Shown in pieces: positions 14,575 through 27,165 of a stretch of DNA of 64,000 nucleotides; positions within the stretch are counted from its first letter, which is position 1; every line of letters begins with the position of its first letter. Under the pieces are notes generated by a model, which saw only the letters and a program-made list of their open reading frames with translations, ran no database searches and had not been told where the DNA came from. Source of the DNA: Vespula vulgaris (lineage: Eukaryota > Arthropoda > Insecta > Hymenoptera > Vespidae); contig NC_066587.1 of NCBI RefSeq assembly GCF_905475345.1, positions 9,043,070 through 9,107,069 on the forward strand. Reading direction: 5' to 3'. A program made the position numbers and the translations under genes.

Positions 14575-15696
14575 ATCTTGCTATCGTTGGAGCGTATCAC
14601 TCGGTCATGCATGTACATTTTCGTAGCACAGAATAATTCAGATCTTCACTGAAGCTATGGTATATTCCGAACTGGATATGTTCTGAAAATTAAATTGAAA
14701 ATAAAAAGAGAAAGGGAAATAAATTTAGTCGAGCGGCCAAGATACGTACATCAGGCAGAATACGTAAATCGTAATCGAAGAGAAAACAGGAAGAGCGAAA
14801 GAACAGCGAACTTTTCTCTTGTGGGTAACTAAACACGCGGAAAAATGAATAGGCGTGCTCGATTCATAAATATGCTTCCACAATGTAACCGCGTTAAGGC
14901 TGGAGAATCTCGCTCGCGAGCTGACAAAATCGGAAAGTTTATTTCGTCTACTACATATAAGGAAATATTTAAATTTGGATACATACAATATTAAGATTGC
15001 TTTAAAGCTATTTGAATGCTAAGAGAGTAACAATGATGCCGAGTTCCTTGTCGAGTTTTCTTTGGATACGAAGTATACTTTTTTAAGAGATAGAAAGAAA
15101 AAGAAAAAGAGAGAACAAGTAATGCAAGTTGCCCATATACATTTAGTATTCTCAGACTTTTCTACCTAGCAACCATATAATTTTGCAGGACGCGAGGCGA
15201 ATTTCAATCACCCGAGAGCAGGAACTTCTCGTATCGTTTCGAAAGTACTTCTCTTATCTCTCTTCCTATTCATTATTCTTCTTTATCTATCGGAAATGAA
15301 TCATAGCACAAAGGGTCCCGTGTTTACGACTGTTCTCCTCTCATTTTCAAAGAAAGAAAAGTAAAAAACGAAAAGAGGCAAGCGTATACTGCATCCTCTA
15401 TTTTTACTTACGCATAAGCGATCGATTTTTATCAACGACGAAAACGTTGTCGACTTTAAAAAGGCTCGTTGTCTCCGTTCGACTCAACGACGTGTTGTAT
15501 GCACATTGCTTTCAAGTATTTCCGAAAGTGAAGAATTTTCATGGCAGAAAGGGAAAGAGAAGATTTAAAAGAGAAAAAAAAACTGAATGTCGAGTGCCCG
15601 TTCGTCATCGTCGTACAAAGCATCTATAAACTTCCGGCTAATGTTTCGTTGGATTCTTTGCCTCGTTTTTTTTTTACTCCATTCCACTTTCAACTA

Positions 15697-15701
<5 letters not shown>

Positions 15702-15755
<54 letters not shown>

Positions 15756-15790
15756 TCTATCTCTCTCCCTCCCTCGTTCTCTCTTTGTCT
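15702..15790 (+). repeat. (CT)n microsatellite
   Basis: A pure CT core near 15702-15747 decays into CTTT and CCCT units. Confidence 0.9.
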
Positions 15791-16214
15791 TTCTGTTTCT
15801 TCGTTTTGTAAGTACGTATTTCTGCAGACTTTGATACCGGTTCTCTATACTCGAGTCACAACTTCACGTCAAATGCAGGTACCACTTCAGCGTTCACTTA
15901 GAAAATCAAACTTGTGGCAATGCTCCACGGATAGAGTCTAAAGCTAGCCGCTGGTTACTTTCTCAAAGGAACCTTTTAATTGCTGAAATGGAACGCATTA
16001 TCTTATATAGGAACCCTCGCACTAGTGATTTTTTAATTACAACAACTAAAAAATTACATGACGCTTTATTCTGAGAATGAGGGAACAGTTGCTGGTGACA
16101 TAAACCATATATGTTTATGCGCAGTGATGATCTTTTAATTGCTTCCAGGTAGCCGTACCAAATAATATGTTTTTTAGAATACAAATTTAACGATATACAG
16201 AAAACTGACATATG

Positions 16215-16351
16215 CAACTTTTATGAAATATATTTCGTACTGGAACTATGTAGCAACTATTTAATCGTCCCAATATGCGCGTACAAAAGTAAAGAATAAC
16301 TTTTAAATCATCAAACTATTCAATCGGCATCATAAAAGTTGTCAGTACGAA
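16215..16351. repeat. Two interleaved inverted repeats
   Basis: CAACTTTTATG (16215-16225) is complementary to CATAAAAGTTG (16331-16341), and TTCGTACTG (16234-16242) to CAGTACGAA (16343-16351). The arms run A, B, A', B', so the pairs cross rather than nest. An imperfect direct repeat (CAACTATTTAATCG near 16253, AAACTATTCAATCG near 16313) lies between them. The function is unknown. Confidence 0.55.
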
Positions 16352-16879
16352 GTTAGTCTAACATTCTTCACTTTTACAGTAGATATGTATCTAAATTGGA
16401 ATGATTCAAAAAGATAGCTCGTAATAGTTTGATTCGCTTAACATAATACATTTTTTACATCAACATAAATTTATAGTCACGTGTTCGTATGTATTTATAT
16501 GTCTACGTGCATGTGGCAATTCATAGATATGTTGCACAAGAGGAAGGTAGTGTGAGACAGAGACGAAGCGAAGTTGACATAGATCGATATCTCGTGGAGC
16601 GAACAAGCGACTACACGAGTCCTACCTTTAACCGACAGCAACGAGCAGGCCAATAGCGCCTGCTGCTTCGAACCTCGAGGCTGTCCATCATACGAATCCT
16701 GATGTATCGCGTACAGCCGCTGCCTTCATTACTATCTCCAGCTGTCCGTTAGCCGAAAGGGATCTCACACTCCTGTAACGAACATACTACCTGTCCTTTC
16801 CACGGAGAGAATTCTTGATTTTACAATGACGATTATTCGTTACGAACAAGATCTCCACGGAAAGAAATTGGAACAGAAT

Positions 16880-16881
<2 letters not shown>

Positions 16882-16926
<45 letters not shown>
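16882..16926 (+). repeat. (GA)n microsatellite
   Basis: A nearly pure GA run of about 21 units. Confidence 0.92.
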
Positions 16927-16928
<2 letters not shown>

Positions 16929-18311
16929 CATGGTTGGAATTTGATGGTTGGAAAAAAGCGCTTCACGAAGCGTGACGGTGAATTTCTTTTTCGAGGGTAG
17001 GAAGATTTTGAGTCTCCGTGGACTCGTATAAGCTTATTCTCTCCTCCTTTCTTTTTACATCGAAATGTAAGTAAAGCGGAAACACATTTTGTGAACATCA
17101 CCTCCTCGTATCTTTATCTCTCTCTTTCATCAACTTCCACTCCCTAGACACTTCTTCTCGCAAATAAATAGCCAAGACGGAAGTAAATCTAACTTTTACT
17201 ATTACATTCTTGATTTTCTCCCTTTCTCCGACGTAGTTTCCTCGAAACGTCCCCTTTTTCTGGATAAAAATTCAGACGATCTTAATAATACATTGGAAGA
17301 ATTTATTTTCCAAATGAAATGTTCAGTGATTTATTATCAGTCTCTCTATAACCGTGGGACGAACTGAACTATCTCCAAGAACTCTTACTAAATCTAAGAT
17401 ACTATCGACGATATTAAAACTTATACCGTTAAAAGATTATTGTTACAATTGTTTTGGAAAAATTAGAAAAAGACAAATCAGAGACAATTATATTAATCTC
17501 TTTTTGATAAGCTAGAATCCTCCCATTGTTATGACCTTGAGACGTTTTCGATTAGGAAATATTATTGTTACGTCTTGCGAAAGGATAAAGTGGTCAACCG
17601 TAAGGGATGGCTAGTGATTCCCAGTTGAGCTTTGTCTTAACGATGAATGATGACCTGAAATCGTCTGTATAATGTACGACTTCCAACGTGTGTATTCGAC
17701 CTAATCTGTATTTCGACTGAATGGAAGTTCTGATAAGGAACAAGAACGTGTTTTTTTCCTTCGAACTTGGAACTGTCAAAGAGTTGCTCACATAAAAATG
17801 AATCTCTCGCATATAATCCTAATATGAACTCATAGTTGTATTTCCTTATAAATTAATACATTCTCGATGAATTATATATGAATTATCCCGTTAGCTAATT
17901 AATGTCTCATGTATTATTGTAGTGTATATAATCTCATGATTAATGTATCAATATTATTATTATAGTTGCTTCAATTATAATAACTGTCTAATAAGTTTTA
18001 ATAGCTCTTTTATTTGTAGGGTTCTTATGGTACCAGAGCTTTGAGTAAGAAAAATAAAAATGAATAGTACATTTTGTTAATAAACAAAATACGATATTAT
18101 TCTAATAGTTTTTGGCATTACTTCTCTCAAGTCCACTGATACTCTGCTCTTTTACACTTATTCATTCTATACAAGTTGCTCTCTTGACTTATCGATACAC
18201 TATGATCTCGATCACTCATCGTTCATCCTTTCTTTCGCTTCACATTTTGTCTTGGGATACCATTTTTGCTCCAACTCCACGTGGATGCTCACATTCTTAC
18301 ATCAATCGTTT

Positions 18312-18664
18312 TTCAGGGACACTCGATAGCAATTCATTCAGATCATACATCAAACATTCACGTTGCTTTCAACCAATCTCTCTCTCTCTCTCTCTCTCCC
18401 TCTCTCTCTCAAACAAACAAATAAAGCACACTCGCTGTTAAAGCAACGTGCTATCTATAATTACATATAGTTATATATAGTTCAAATTGCCTATGCTTCT
18501 TTTATTGTCCCTTCATAAATTATCCTTCTACCAACTTCGATAATTGAGATTATACAATAAATTTACTCGCTTTCTCGAAAGATTACACCTAAGAGGACAT
18601 CACGTGCGAAGTCGAACACTATCTCGAACCTAATGAAATTAATTAGTCACGTTCAGGGACACTC
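18312..18664 (+). repeat. Direct repeat pair TTCAGGGACACTC
   Basis: The 13-mer at 18312-18324 recurs at 18652-18664, immediately after the first copy of the 21-base repeat. Together they point to local reshuffling or duplication in 18.3-18.9 kb. Confidence 0.5.
18378..18411 (+). repeat. (CT)n microsatellite
   Basis: A short CT run with one CCCT break. Confidence 0.85.
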
Positions 18665-18899
18665 CTCGAAACTACGAACATGAAACAATGTCGAAGCGAA
18701 AGCACGACAATGCTACTCTGATACGTCCTTCGTACTCAAGATCTCACTTCTCCTTTTCATCAGTAGAGAGTAGAAAGATAGATGCTTCACGTTAACGATC
18801 TGAAAACACACGGTTTCGTGCTTCACCTTTTTTATACTGCCTGCCGATAATGGTTCCTTTGTACGTAACTATCAGGAATAATGAAATCAATTAGTCACG
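18631..18899 (+). repeat. Direct repeat pair, 21 bases, 248 bases apart
   Basis: TAATGAAATTAATTAGTCACG at 18631-18651 recurs at 18879-18899 with a single T-to-C change. Each copy holds a homeodomain-type AATTAG core and an AP-1-like TTAGTCA. This suggests a local duplication or a repeated regulatory site. Confidence 0.55.
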
Positions 18900-19075
18900 A
18901 ACTAAGCGAAACACTGGCTCTGTGCGAGAAAAAGAGACAGATAGATCGAGTATTGTGTTCGATTTGATTATCTTAACGACGAGCTTGGTCTTGTTAGGTA
19001 TACTCTAGACAACATATACGGTCCTCATTCACAAGTACCACCGCCTGTACACTAATAGATATGACAGAAACGCTA

Positions 19076-19321
19076 GAATTCTATGTATCGATCCTCTTCT
19101 CGATAAGATATCAACCCTATGGCCTCGAGAGTTTGGCTTTCCGAGTTAGTGCAGCTATTGCTACTGCCGTTGCCAATGTTGTTGTCGATGTTCATGAAGC
19201 AGTTGCGAAAGGAGAGGAGCCGTGCTTGGGTTTTGTTCTCTTCCGAACATCGATCGTCAGCTGCGAAGATATTACCAAGAAAAGATTCGTTAACGAAAGA
19301 GCCATCCCTCTTTCTTTTACT
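19076..19321 (-). other. Candidate coding patch, Asn/Ser-rich (unrecognised)
   Basis: A local CpG- and G+C-rich patch in which a minus-strand frame of about 80 codons is open. It includes FMNIDNNIGNGSSNSCTNS with C-ending codons (AAC, AGC, ATC, GGC). A possible acceptor, ATATCTTCGCAG, lies at its start side near 19262. Two plus-strand frames are also open over the same bases, so the openness may reflect composition. It is not matched to any family. Confidence 0.15.
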
Positions 19322-19523
19322 TCAATCTCTTGTTTATCCATTCTTTTCATTCTACAACAAATACTCCTAGTTCTTTTTTCAAGTAATTTTTTTTTTCTTT
19401 ATAAATAATTTTAAGTTTACGTGACGTTTTTGATCGAGAGAAATGTTCTCATAGATTTCTAGCAATGGCTTTCCCTTTTTTTATCTTCTCGTATGAATAG
19501 CTAATCTACCTTCTTCTACAAGT

Positions 19524-19524
<1 letters not shown>

Positions 19525-19582
<58 letters not shown>

Positions 19583-19583
19583 A
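19525..19583 (+). repeat. (GA)n microsatellite
   Basis: About 28 GA units; the first of two long tracts within 300 bases. Confidence 0.92.
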
Positions 19584-19731
19584 AGAGAGAAGAAGAGGGA
19601 AAGCGAAAGACTATATACCATACGTGGTCATGAACAGTTCATAGTTATTAGCATTATTGCCACCGTCGCTCGTTTATTACGTCTTCCTCTATCACTACTG
19701 TCATGTGATTTACAAGCTACGTGTGTATGAA

Positions 19732-19825
<94 letters not shown>
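19732..19825 (+). repeat. (GA)n microsatellite, the longest GA/CT tract seen
   Basis: More than 40 GA units with one AAAG break. It gives Arg-Glu and Leu-Ser runs on the two strands. Confidence 0.93.
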
Positions 19826-19826
<1 letters not shown>

Positions 19827-20106
19827 AGTAGTAATAGCGAAAGAAGACTAGATAAAAAAATATAAAAATCTTCCAAGATACTATATTCTAATTATTTCTA
19901 TTTTTAAATTTAAAAAGAAAATTATTGTTGATTACTTCGATTTATTATCAGAACAATTTTATATATTCTTATCAATTACGATGCAAATATAATAGTTATA
20001 ATATTGACTATTAAGCTCAAAGGTGAAACGAAATTCTTATTTTATATTTTCCCAGCGACGCGTGCTGCGAGATGATAAAAGAACGCATCAGAGTGTTCTA
20101 TATGCG

Positions 20107-20129
20107 TGTATGTGTATGTGTGTGTGTGT

Positions 20130-20161
<32 letters not shown>

Positions 20162-20172
20162 AAGAGAGAGAG
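20107..20172 (+). repeat. Compound (GT)n(GA)n microsatellite
   Basis: TGTG units pass directly into GAGA units. Confidence 0.9.
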
Positions 20173-21509
20173 AAATTCCTATCAAAAATCGTTATCTTCT
20201 GAGGGGGATAGAGTGCTCGCAAATTTCTACATTTATTAAGACAAGCAAAAGATGTGTTATCTTAACGTGACACGTTCTCGATAGTCTCACAAAAATCTAT
20301 TTACGTAACCTCACTGATTTCAACATAGCATTCTCACATCGAAGCGATTCGAAGTCGACGGAAAAGCATTCGAGCGATACCACAATTTCTTCTTTACTGG
20401 CCGCGTTATCCTTCCCCTTTTTCTCTTCTTTTCTCTATGTCCTTTTGGCACGTTCACGTCGCAGAAAGGAGATTGAGTTTGGGATTTCCGTCTGAAAGGT
20501 AGAAGTGGAACAAAGGATTCCGACGCACTTTCCAACGAATGGAACTTCTAAAAGACATCTTCTATTCTTTATACAAAATGTTAAGTGGGAAAAGCGTATT
20601 TCTTAATCTTGTTTAAAAAAAAAATTTTATTATATTCCATAGGTTCGAAAGAAAATTATTTAAGCTTTTTTAAGCAAAATCAAACATCAACATGTAAAAA
20701 AGGAACATGGCTCATTTATATATAGATAGCATTGAATAGTATCTAGGTTTATTCTCCCTATTGGGTTACACTAGGAATCGGATTATTGTTCGATAGAATC
20801 GCCTTATTCGATTAATCGTCGGTAAATTCTTGCCACAATCGATATCTAACCGGTAATAATTATAGAGCGGAATGTTACGCGATTATCGTCCAACGGTATT
20901 CGCATCGGGATCGTATAATAATCTGTAGTTTAGCTTGCACGATATATTTCATGTTAATCTCACGAAACCTTTCGATCGTAACTCACAATTCTAGAAGGCC
21001 ATATATGTAATTTGAGAAGACCGAAGGAGAAGACTTAAATGATTTAGAATTTACTTTAACGATTTACTAAACGATTCATTAATTATCTCCATTAAAATAA
21101 ATCAATTATGCGCCGATATATTAAATTAAATTTATTATATGTCTAATATGAATTTATATAGTCGTGTAAATAACCGCCTCCATCGCCTATGCGTAAATCC
21201 GATACTATTATTATCATTTTAATTCTACGTTTAACACTTATATTTAGTTCTTATAAAGTAAACTGCTTTGGAATTTGCAACTGTTGCAAATTAGTTTCGA
21301 ATAAAAACTGAATTTGTTCGTTGTTCGAAATAGTAAATATCTGAATGGATTTTCTCAGGTAGTGTCAACTTTTAAGAATTGAAGAGAAATCGGAAGCTTG
21401 GTGCAAAGAGGATGTATATGTGCATGGATTTATAGTACAGAAAGGAAGTCGATCGTATCTCAACCGAGTACGAATATCTCCGGAAGCTGAGAAAAGGGAC
21501 GTTGAAAGC

Positions 21510-21547
21510 TGGACATTGAGAGAGAGAGAGAGAAAGGGAAAGAAAGG

Positions 21548-21594
<47 letters not shown>
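21510..21594 (+). repeat. (GA)n microsatellite
   Basis: A GA tract with AAAGGG breaks and a purer core near 21557-21592. Confidence 0.9.
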
Positions 21595-21596
<2 letters not shown>

Positions 21597-22652
21597 GAAA
21601 AGAGTGAGAGAAACAGAGAGAAAAAGAAAAAGACACCTAGCCAAAAGATTGGCCGACATACCAGGTCAGAGGTTTCAGTGTCCTGGCTCGAATTCCTTAT
21701 CGTTCCATTCATCCTCTCTCGTCCACACCCCCAAGCACCTTTTTCTTTTTCTTCCAGGCTTTTCTGGACTTTCTTCCTGCTGCACAACTTTCTGTCATGC
21801 TCGCGGTAACTACAGGTATTCGAAGAAAAAGAAGACCAGGACGTCAGTACTGTCCATTGAACAGCATAAGGAGAAACGTTGAGAATTCTGTACGTTCACA
21901 ACCGAATATTTTGTGGATTGCTTTCGTAGTTCGTGGAAAATAGAAACGATGATTTTTGTTCTTGTCAAAAAAGTTAAATCGTTCAAGAGAATCGTTATTT
22001 AATGGATGAAAAAAGTCAGGAAAGAAACTAGGAGTTCAAAAGAAAAAAAATATTCTCTTGCAGCTACTAAGTTAGTATACATAATTAATTCGTTTAAGTA
22101 TCTAAATAATAAGAAAAGTTCCAAGTATCATACTGGAGAAATGTTACAGGAATAGAATGGAGAAAATTAAACTTTCCGTTGCTTTTACTTAACCCAACTT
22201 ATTTCATCGTGTACTATATACGTACGTATATATGAACATATATAGTAAATTAGTAGAAATACTTTTAGCCACAGTATAACCGATAAAGATTAAGATAGGT
22301 GAAATGCATCTCCTTAACTAAAAATATGGAAGTGTGTTACGTCCTTCGTCTTTCCATCCTAATGAAAGAATCTTATAAGTATATACTCTTATAAATATCA
22401 TGTAAGAAGTTCACTGAAAAAACACAACGCATATCTGTATCTATTATAAGCAAATTATTAAGGAACGTATAAAGGGATTATTAGCAATACATTCATCTCT
22501 GAAACTCTCATTTTCGAAATTTGCATTGTCAGAACAGTTCGAAATGATTATTATCAGAAATTCAACTAATCGATGGATCAACTTGTATTATTTATAGTAA
22601 TTCTGAACGGTTGTAAATATTGCACTGTGACATGAAATAAAACAGTATTACG

Positions 22653-22695
22653 ACACACACATATATGTATATATATATATATGTATATGTATATT
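22653..22695 (+). repeat. (CA)/(TA) compound microsatellite
   Basis: ACACAC passes into a (TA)n run with TG breaks. Confidence 0.85.
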
Positions 22696-24810
22696 TAACA
22701 TGTGATTTGCTTTCTCTCTTTGTATTTGTCCTATAAGAAAGAATAAATTTGAAGAATTTTTCCGATAACCAAACTGTTGATAAAAAATCGATTGGAAGAA
22801 GCTTCTCCTTTTTTTACCATTAAATCCCTTTGCTACAATTTACATAATTAATGAGGCTTTGCTGAATTACTGCTTGCTCTTATCGTTCCACAAAAAAGCA
22901 GTAACGTCGCATAATCAATCTAAATGAATTCTTAAAGAGCTTGTACGGTGGTTTTAACGTTCGATTTTTCCTACATCTCACAGTCTCGTAATCTACGTTT
23001 TCGAGAGAAACGTGAAAAGTGCTTCCTCTTTTCTCAATGAACAGATTTCACATGCGATTCGTTTTGCAGCTTCGTGAACGTGCCTCCGGAGTTTTGCTCT
23101 TCAATCTGATCTCATCTTTTTATCTGCCTTTTCATACTTCCTTCTTTCAACGTGCTTTTTCTCACAATCTTTCTCGTGTCTTATCTTCCATTTGTACTAA
23201 CTCGACGATTCTTTTCGTTAGAAGACGATTTTTTCGGTTTCAAACAACGATTAAATCGTAGACTTTGGTAAAAAATATTGGTTGCCAAAAGAATTAGCAA
23301 AAAGTTCAAATTTTAAATTATCTTTTGTTAAATTATCGCAATTTTTTATAATTACACGCATAATTTTTTATCACTATAATTTCTTTATAATTTTTTTTTA
23401 AAGAGCTTTTAGAACCTTTCCAGTGCATTTCACATTTTTTTCATTGACGAGAGTCCATCTTACCATCTCTCTTTTTTTTCTTTTTTACTTTCGTTTGAAA
23501 AGTGCGAAATCTTCAGTAGTGTATTTTGTATGCGAGTCGAATATCTGCAAGAGAGGCCGGTATTCGGAGCGCATCGTTGAGTCGCCCGAAGGCAGCTTGC
23601 CATTTCGGAAGCTGCTTGCATTGGTGCTCTTCCTACACGTATATTTGTATCTTCGTACCTATGTACGTATAACTAGGAGAGGAGTCTATATACAACTGGG
23701 CGGTGGATCGAGAGGGACGACGGTTTTATTAAAAACACCCTTTACGTCAGGCGAAATGCAACCACTCTGAGCTATCGTTCCATTTAAAAGTAGCGCAGCT
23801 CGCATACTCCTGCGAAACGATACGACGCATCAAGGATGCCTTTAACCTAACATTTTTTAATAAAGTACACCGACCACTCATCTCTTACCTCTCTCTCTCT
23901 TTTCCTCGCTTTCTCTTTCTCCCTTTCTCCCTCTTTTGTTCTTGCAAGCTTGAAGTATCCCTAAGCGGCGAATATAATTTTATTTTACGAACGAGCCGGC
24001 TACTTTTGTTCGTAAACCAACATTGGTAAATATAGAGCATTTCGTATAAATGATTTTAGATTGCAGACGGGTTCAAGTTAAACGCCCGTATTTCTTAATT
24101 ACAAGGGAAAAGCATCCATCGTCGTCACTGTAACATGAACGTGGATGTGCATGGTATATTAGTGCCATATTGGACAAGAAATATAGTATAAAAATGTGTC
24201 CTCGTATATGGAAAAGACATGAATAACGACTCCTGTTAAATCTAGTCGCAATTTATGACATTTTTCGCGGTGCATATTTATGATCCCACTTGCATTTTTG
24301 CCCATACAAGCTTTATTCGAGACGCAAACTTTTCCGTAATGATGATGGGAAGAAAAATATCGGAAAATAATACACAACCTGCGGGTGTACTTATTAAAAA
24401 GCAGCTTAGCTCATCTTCACTGCAATCTCTAAAAAAATATATCGTTTCTCTTGGATTTAAGTATTCTCATTAAATATTCATGTTAAATATTATCATATAT
24501 TTCATGTAATTATACAGATATTTATAATATTGTATAAGATCATAACTTTCGTGACATTATATAAGATATAAATTAAACGTAGAAATAAATCTATATCGCT
24601 TCGATATATTGTTCGATATTATTTTTATGCATGGTGAATATTCGTGTGAGAGGTGCCGGTTAAATTCCAAGGAGAAAGGTGTAATTCGATACAGGAAATT
24701 GAAAAAAAAAAGTTATCGAAAGAGGTGAGGAAGATAGCAAAACGAGTATTGGAAGGAAAGGAGATAGGAGACTAGAGGAAAAAGAGGACTAGAGAGAGAC
24801 ATCTTCAAAG

Positions 24811-24893
24811 GCTGACGTTCGATGGTTCACCGTCAGCTTCCAATCTTTAGACACGACGAGTCAGCTACTTCGTTCTCAAGGTAACGAAGTTAG
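24811..24893. repeat. Two adjacent short hairpins
   Basis: GCTGACG (24811-24817) pairs with CGTCAGC (24831-24837). ACTTCGTT (24867-24874) pairs with AACGAAGT (24883-24890). An alternative pairing, CGTTCT with AGAACG (24871-24876 with 24891-24896), overlaps the second. Both are in a small G+C-rich patch. They could be part of a structured RNA, but the stems are short. Confidence 0.4.
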
Positions 24894-25519
24894 AACGATC
24901 GGATGTGAGAGACGCTTCAGCAATGAGCAAGCTTAACGGCCGATGTACAAATTGTGGCTGTCGCCGATAATCTTTTTTCAAACTCACTATGTCTCTTTTT
25001 CTTATACATTTTTTCTCTTTTTCTATATTATCTTTTGCACAGTGTGCTGTGTAAGAGTCACTTTCTTTTTCTATCGACCCGCTCTAAGATATACCAGATT
25101 AGAAGCTAATTTAACGATCGGTTCGCCGAGTACCAACTAACGCGGAATATCGGACGCCTTGCCCTTTTCCCCTTAATTTCATTTCACGGTCGAATTCAAT
25201 TTAGTGAAATTTCTCACAAATATAGAATTAAAAAAATTTCGAAGACAAGATCTTTCGAAAAGGTCCATTTTTTGACTTTTTTAATTAACTACATAGAAGG
25301 TCATTTAAATGTGTTACCAAGCAAGCGGAAATTATATCACGTAACATGGAATGAGAAGGAGAACGACGAATGGAAAGAAAAAGAAAAATAAAGAGAGATA
25401 ATTTTACCGGTTCACGTCACATTTTCTACTTTATATCTTTATTTTCGCAAATATACGCTATTTATACATTCTCTCCTTCGCGTATCAACTTCGTTGTCCT
25501 TTTCCTAGCTTTCTTTATT

Positions 25520-25562
25520 TCTCTCTCTCTCTCTCTCTCCTTCTCTCTCTTTCTCCCTATTT
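25520..25562 (+). repeat. (CT)n microsatellite
   Basis: A CT run with CTTT breaks. Confidence 0.82.
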
Positions 25563-26149
25563 TTCTCGTTCGTTCGTTCTAACTTCCCATTTCCACATCT
25601 CTTAAATTCGCCGCAGTTACGTGTACAACGGGCGATTTTTTTTTTGCGTAGATCGTAAGTCCTCTACAACCAGACCATTTCGTGAGGCAAACATTTTTGC
25701 ATCGCACTCGTTAGCCAGTACAACGAGAGATAGTAACTAGACAGTACTCGTTATCGTTATCGACAGTCAAAGGACAACCGAAAAAAGTTGCTTTTATCAA
25801 GTTTGAAACATTGCCAACCATTGGTATCTATTATCACTTAATAAACGAACAAAATGCGGATTATATGAATTCAAAAATTGTGTAGAACGAAATTGAAGCA
25901 GAATGCATGTATCTCGATTTACGTTAAAATAGCAATAGACAATATTAAATCGTTCAATGAATCTTGCCATAGACGCTTTAACGTGTTTTAATTCGAAAAT
26001 AGTGACGAAAATCGTTGAATAACAATTTTCTCTATAGGGATCAAGGAAAAAGAAAAAAAAAGAAGCAGAGTTTCGATGGTGTAGGAGTATCGATTTTGAA
26101 GTAGCCATTTTGTGCACTAAATGAAAGAGAAGAAAGACGGATAAAAAGA

Positions 26150-26200
26150 GAAAAAGAAAGAGAGAGAGAAATAAAGAGAGAAAGAAAAAGAAAGAGAGTT
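26150..26200 (+). repeat. Purine (GA/AAAG) tract
   Basis: Imperfect GA and AAAG units. Confidence 0.75.
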
Positions 26201-26797
26201 AGTTTACTGGATGCCTGGCTGTCACATTCAGCTAATACATCGCGTCTGCCACCGTCCTTCCTTTTCCATCCTCTACTGCTTTCACCCTTCACGAACCTTC
26301 TCGATTTCAAGCTCGTAGGATTTTGTTGGCATTTATCAAGCACCTTTGACTAGGGTGCCCGCCCTTTCGCCTGTCAATCGTTGCCACGTCTCGCATCGTG
26401 AGAACGAGAGAGAAAACGACAGAAAGTGAGTCTGATTCGACCTCGATCTGACTACTGCTACTCGATGGAGTCCTCTATACATGCATGCAACGCATTAACG
26501 CATGTAAGCATATTAATCTTATTTTTAAAGTGTCAATCCTTCTTTCTTATCTCTTTTTCCCTGTCTTTCGTAAAAGAATCTACTGGAAATAGAAAATGCT
26601 ACGAGTTAAAATAATTTTATTTCATCTAAAACGCAGAATCTTTATACTTCTTGGATATATATCTTGGCCCTTTCTTCTCCTTTTTTATTCTCTTCTATTT
26701 ATTTATTTGGTTCTGTGATAATTGTATTTACTTTCTATTTATTTAACTTCTTATGTCATCATTCTTCAACGTTAATATAGATATCAAATAAATCTAT

Positions 26798-26822
26798 TGT
26801 GTGTGTGTGTATATATATATAT
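26798..26822 (+). repeat. (GT)n(AT)n microsatellite
   Basis: A short GT run passes into AT. Confidence 0.85.
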
Positions 26823-27165
26823 TTTTTCTTTTCTTTCTTTCGACATTGTTCAAGACCAAGGCAAGATACAATTAATATCAATAGTTTCTTACTTTTCCAA
26901 CTCTCGACCTCGATACTAAATTCTCTTGCATTCCACGAAGTTACTTCATTACGATCGCAATCACTATGTATTATCATTATTACTTCCCAAGGTAAAAGGA
27001 GGCGCGAGACGAAACGCGAACCGCTCGTTGAATCTTCGCGCGATCTCTTCCAGCAGAAAAGAAAGAAGTGTAACGGCTTAGAAGGAGGACCGAACGACGA
27101 GAGAAATATTCAGCTCGCGCACTCGAGCCGAGTGCAATAGCGTGTTACCATCGCATCGTTCTTAC

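Noticed and set aside
19628..19876. Leu-Ser or Arg-Glu repeat proteins read through GA/CT tracts (also at 10476-10706, 15541-15834, 21365-21787, 36160-36450, 40183-40446, 49822-50127, 53205-53510 and elsewhere)
   Set aside because: The frames are open only because (CT)n and (GA)n contain no stop codon. Both strands are open at once, and there is no start, splice or conservation signal.
23884..23889. Strong minus-strand donor GAGAG|GTAAGAGA
   Set aside because: It is the edge of a (GA)n-like tract, where AGAG|GTAAGAG arises easily by chance. No open exon before it.
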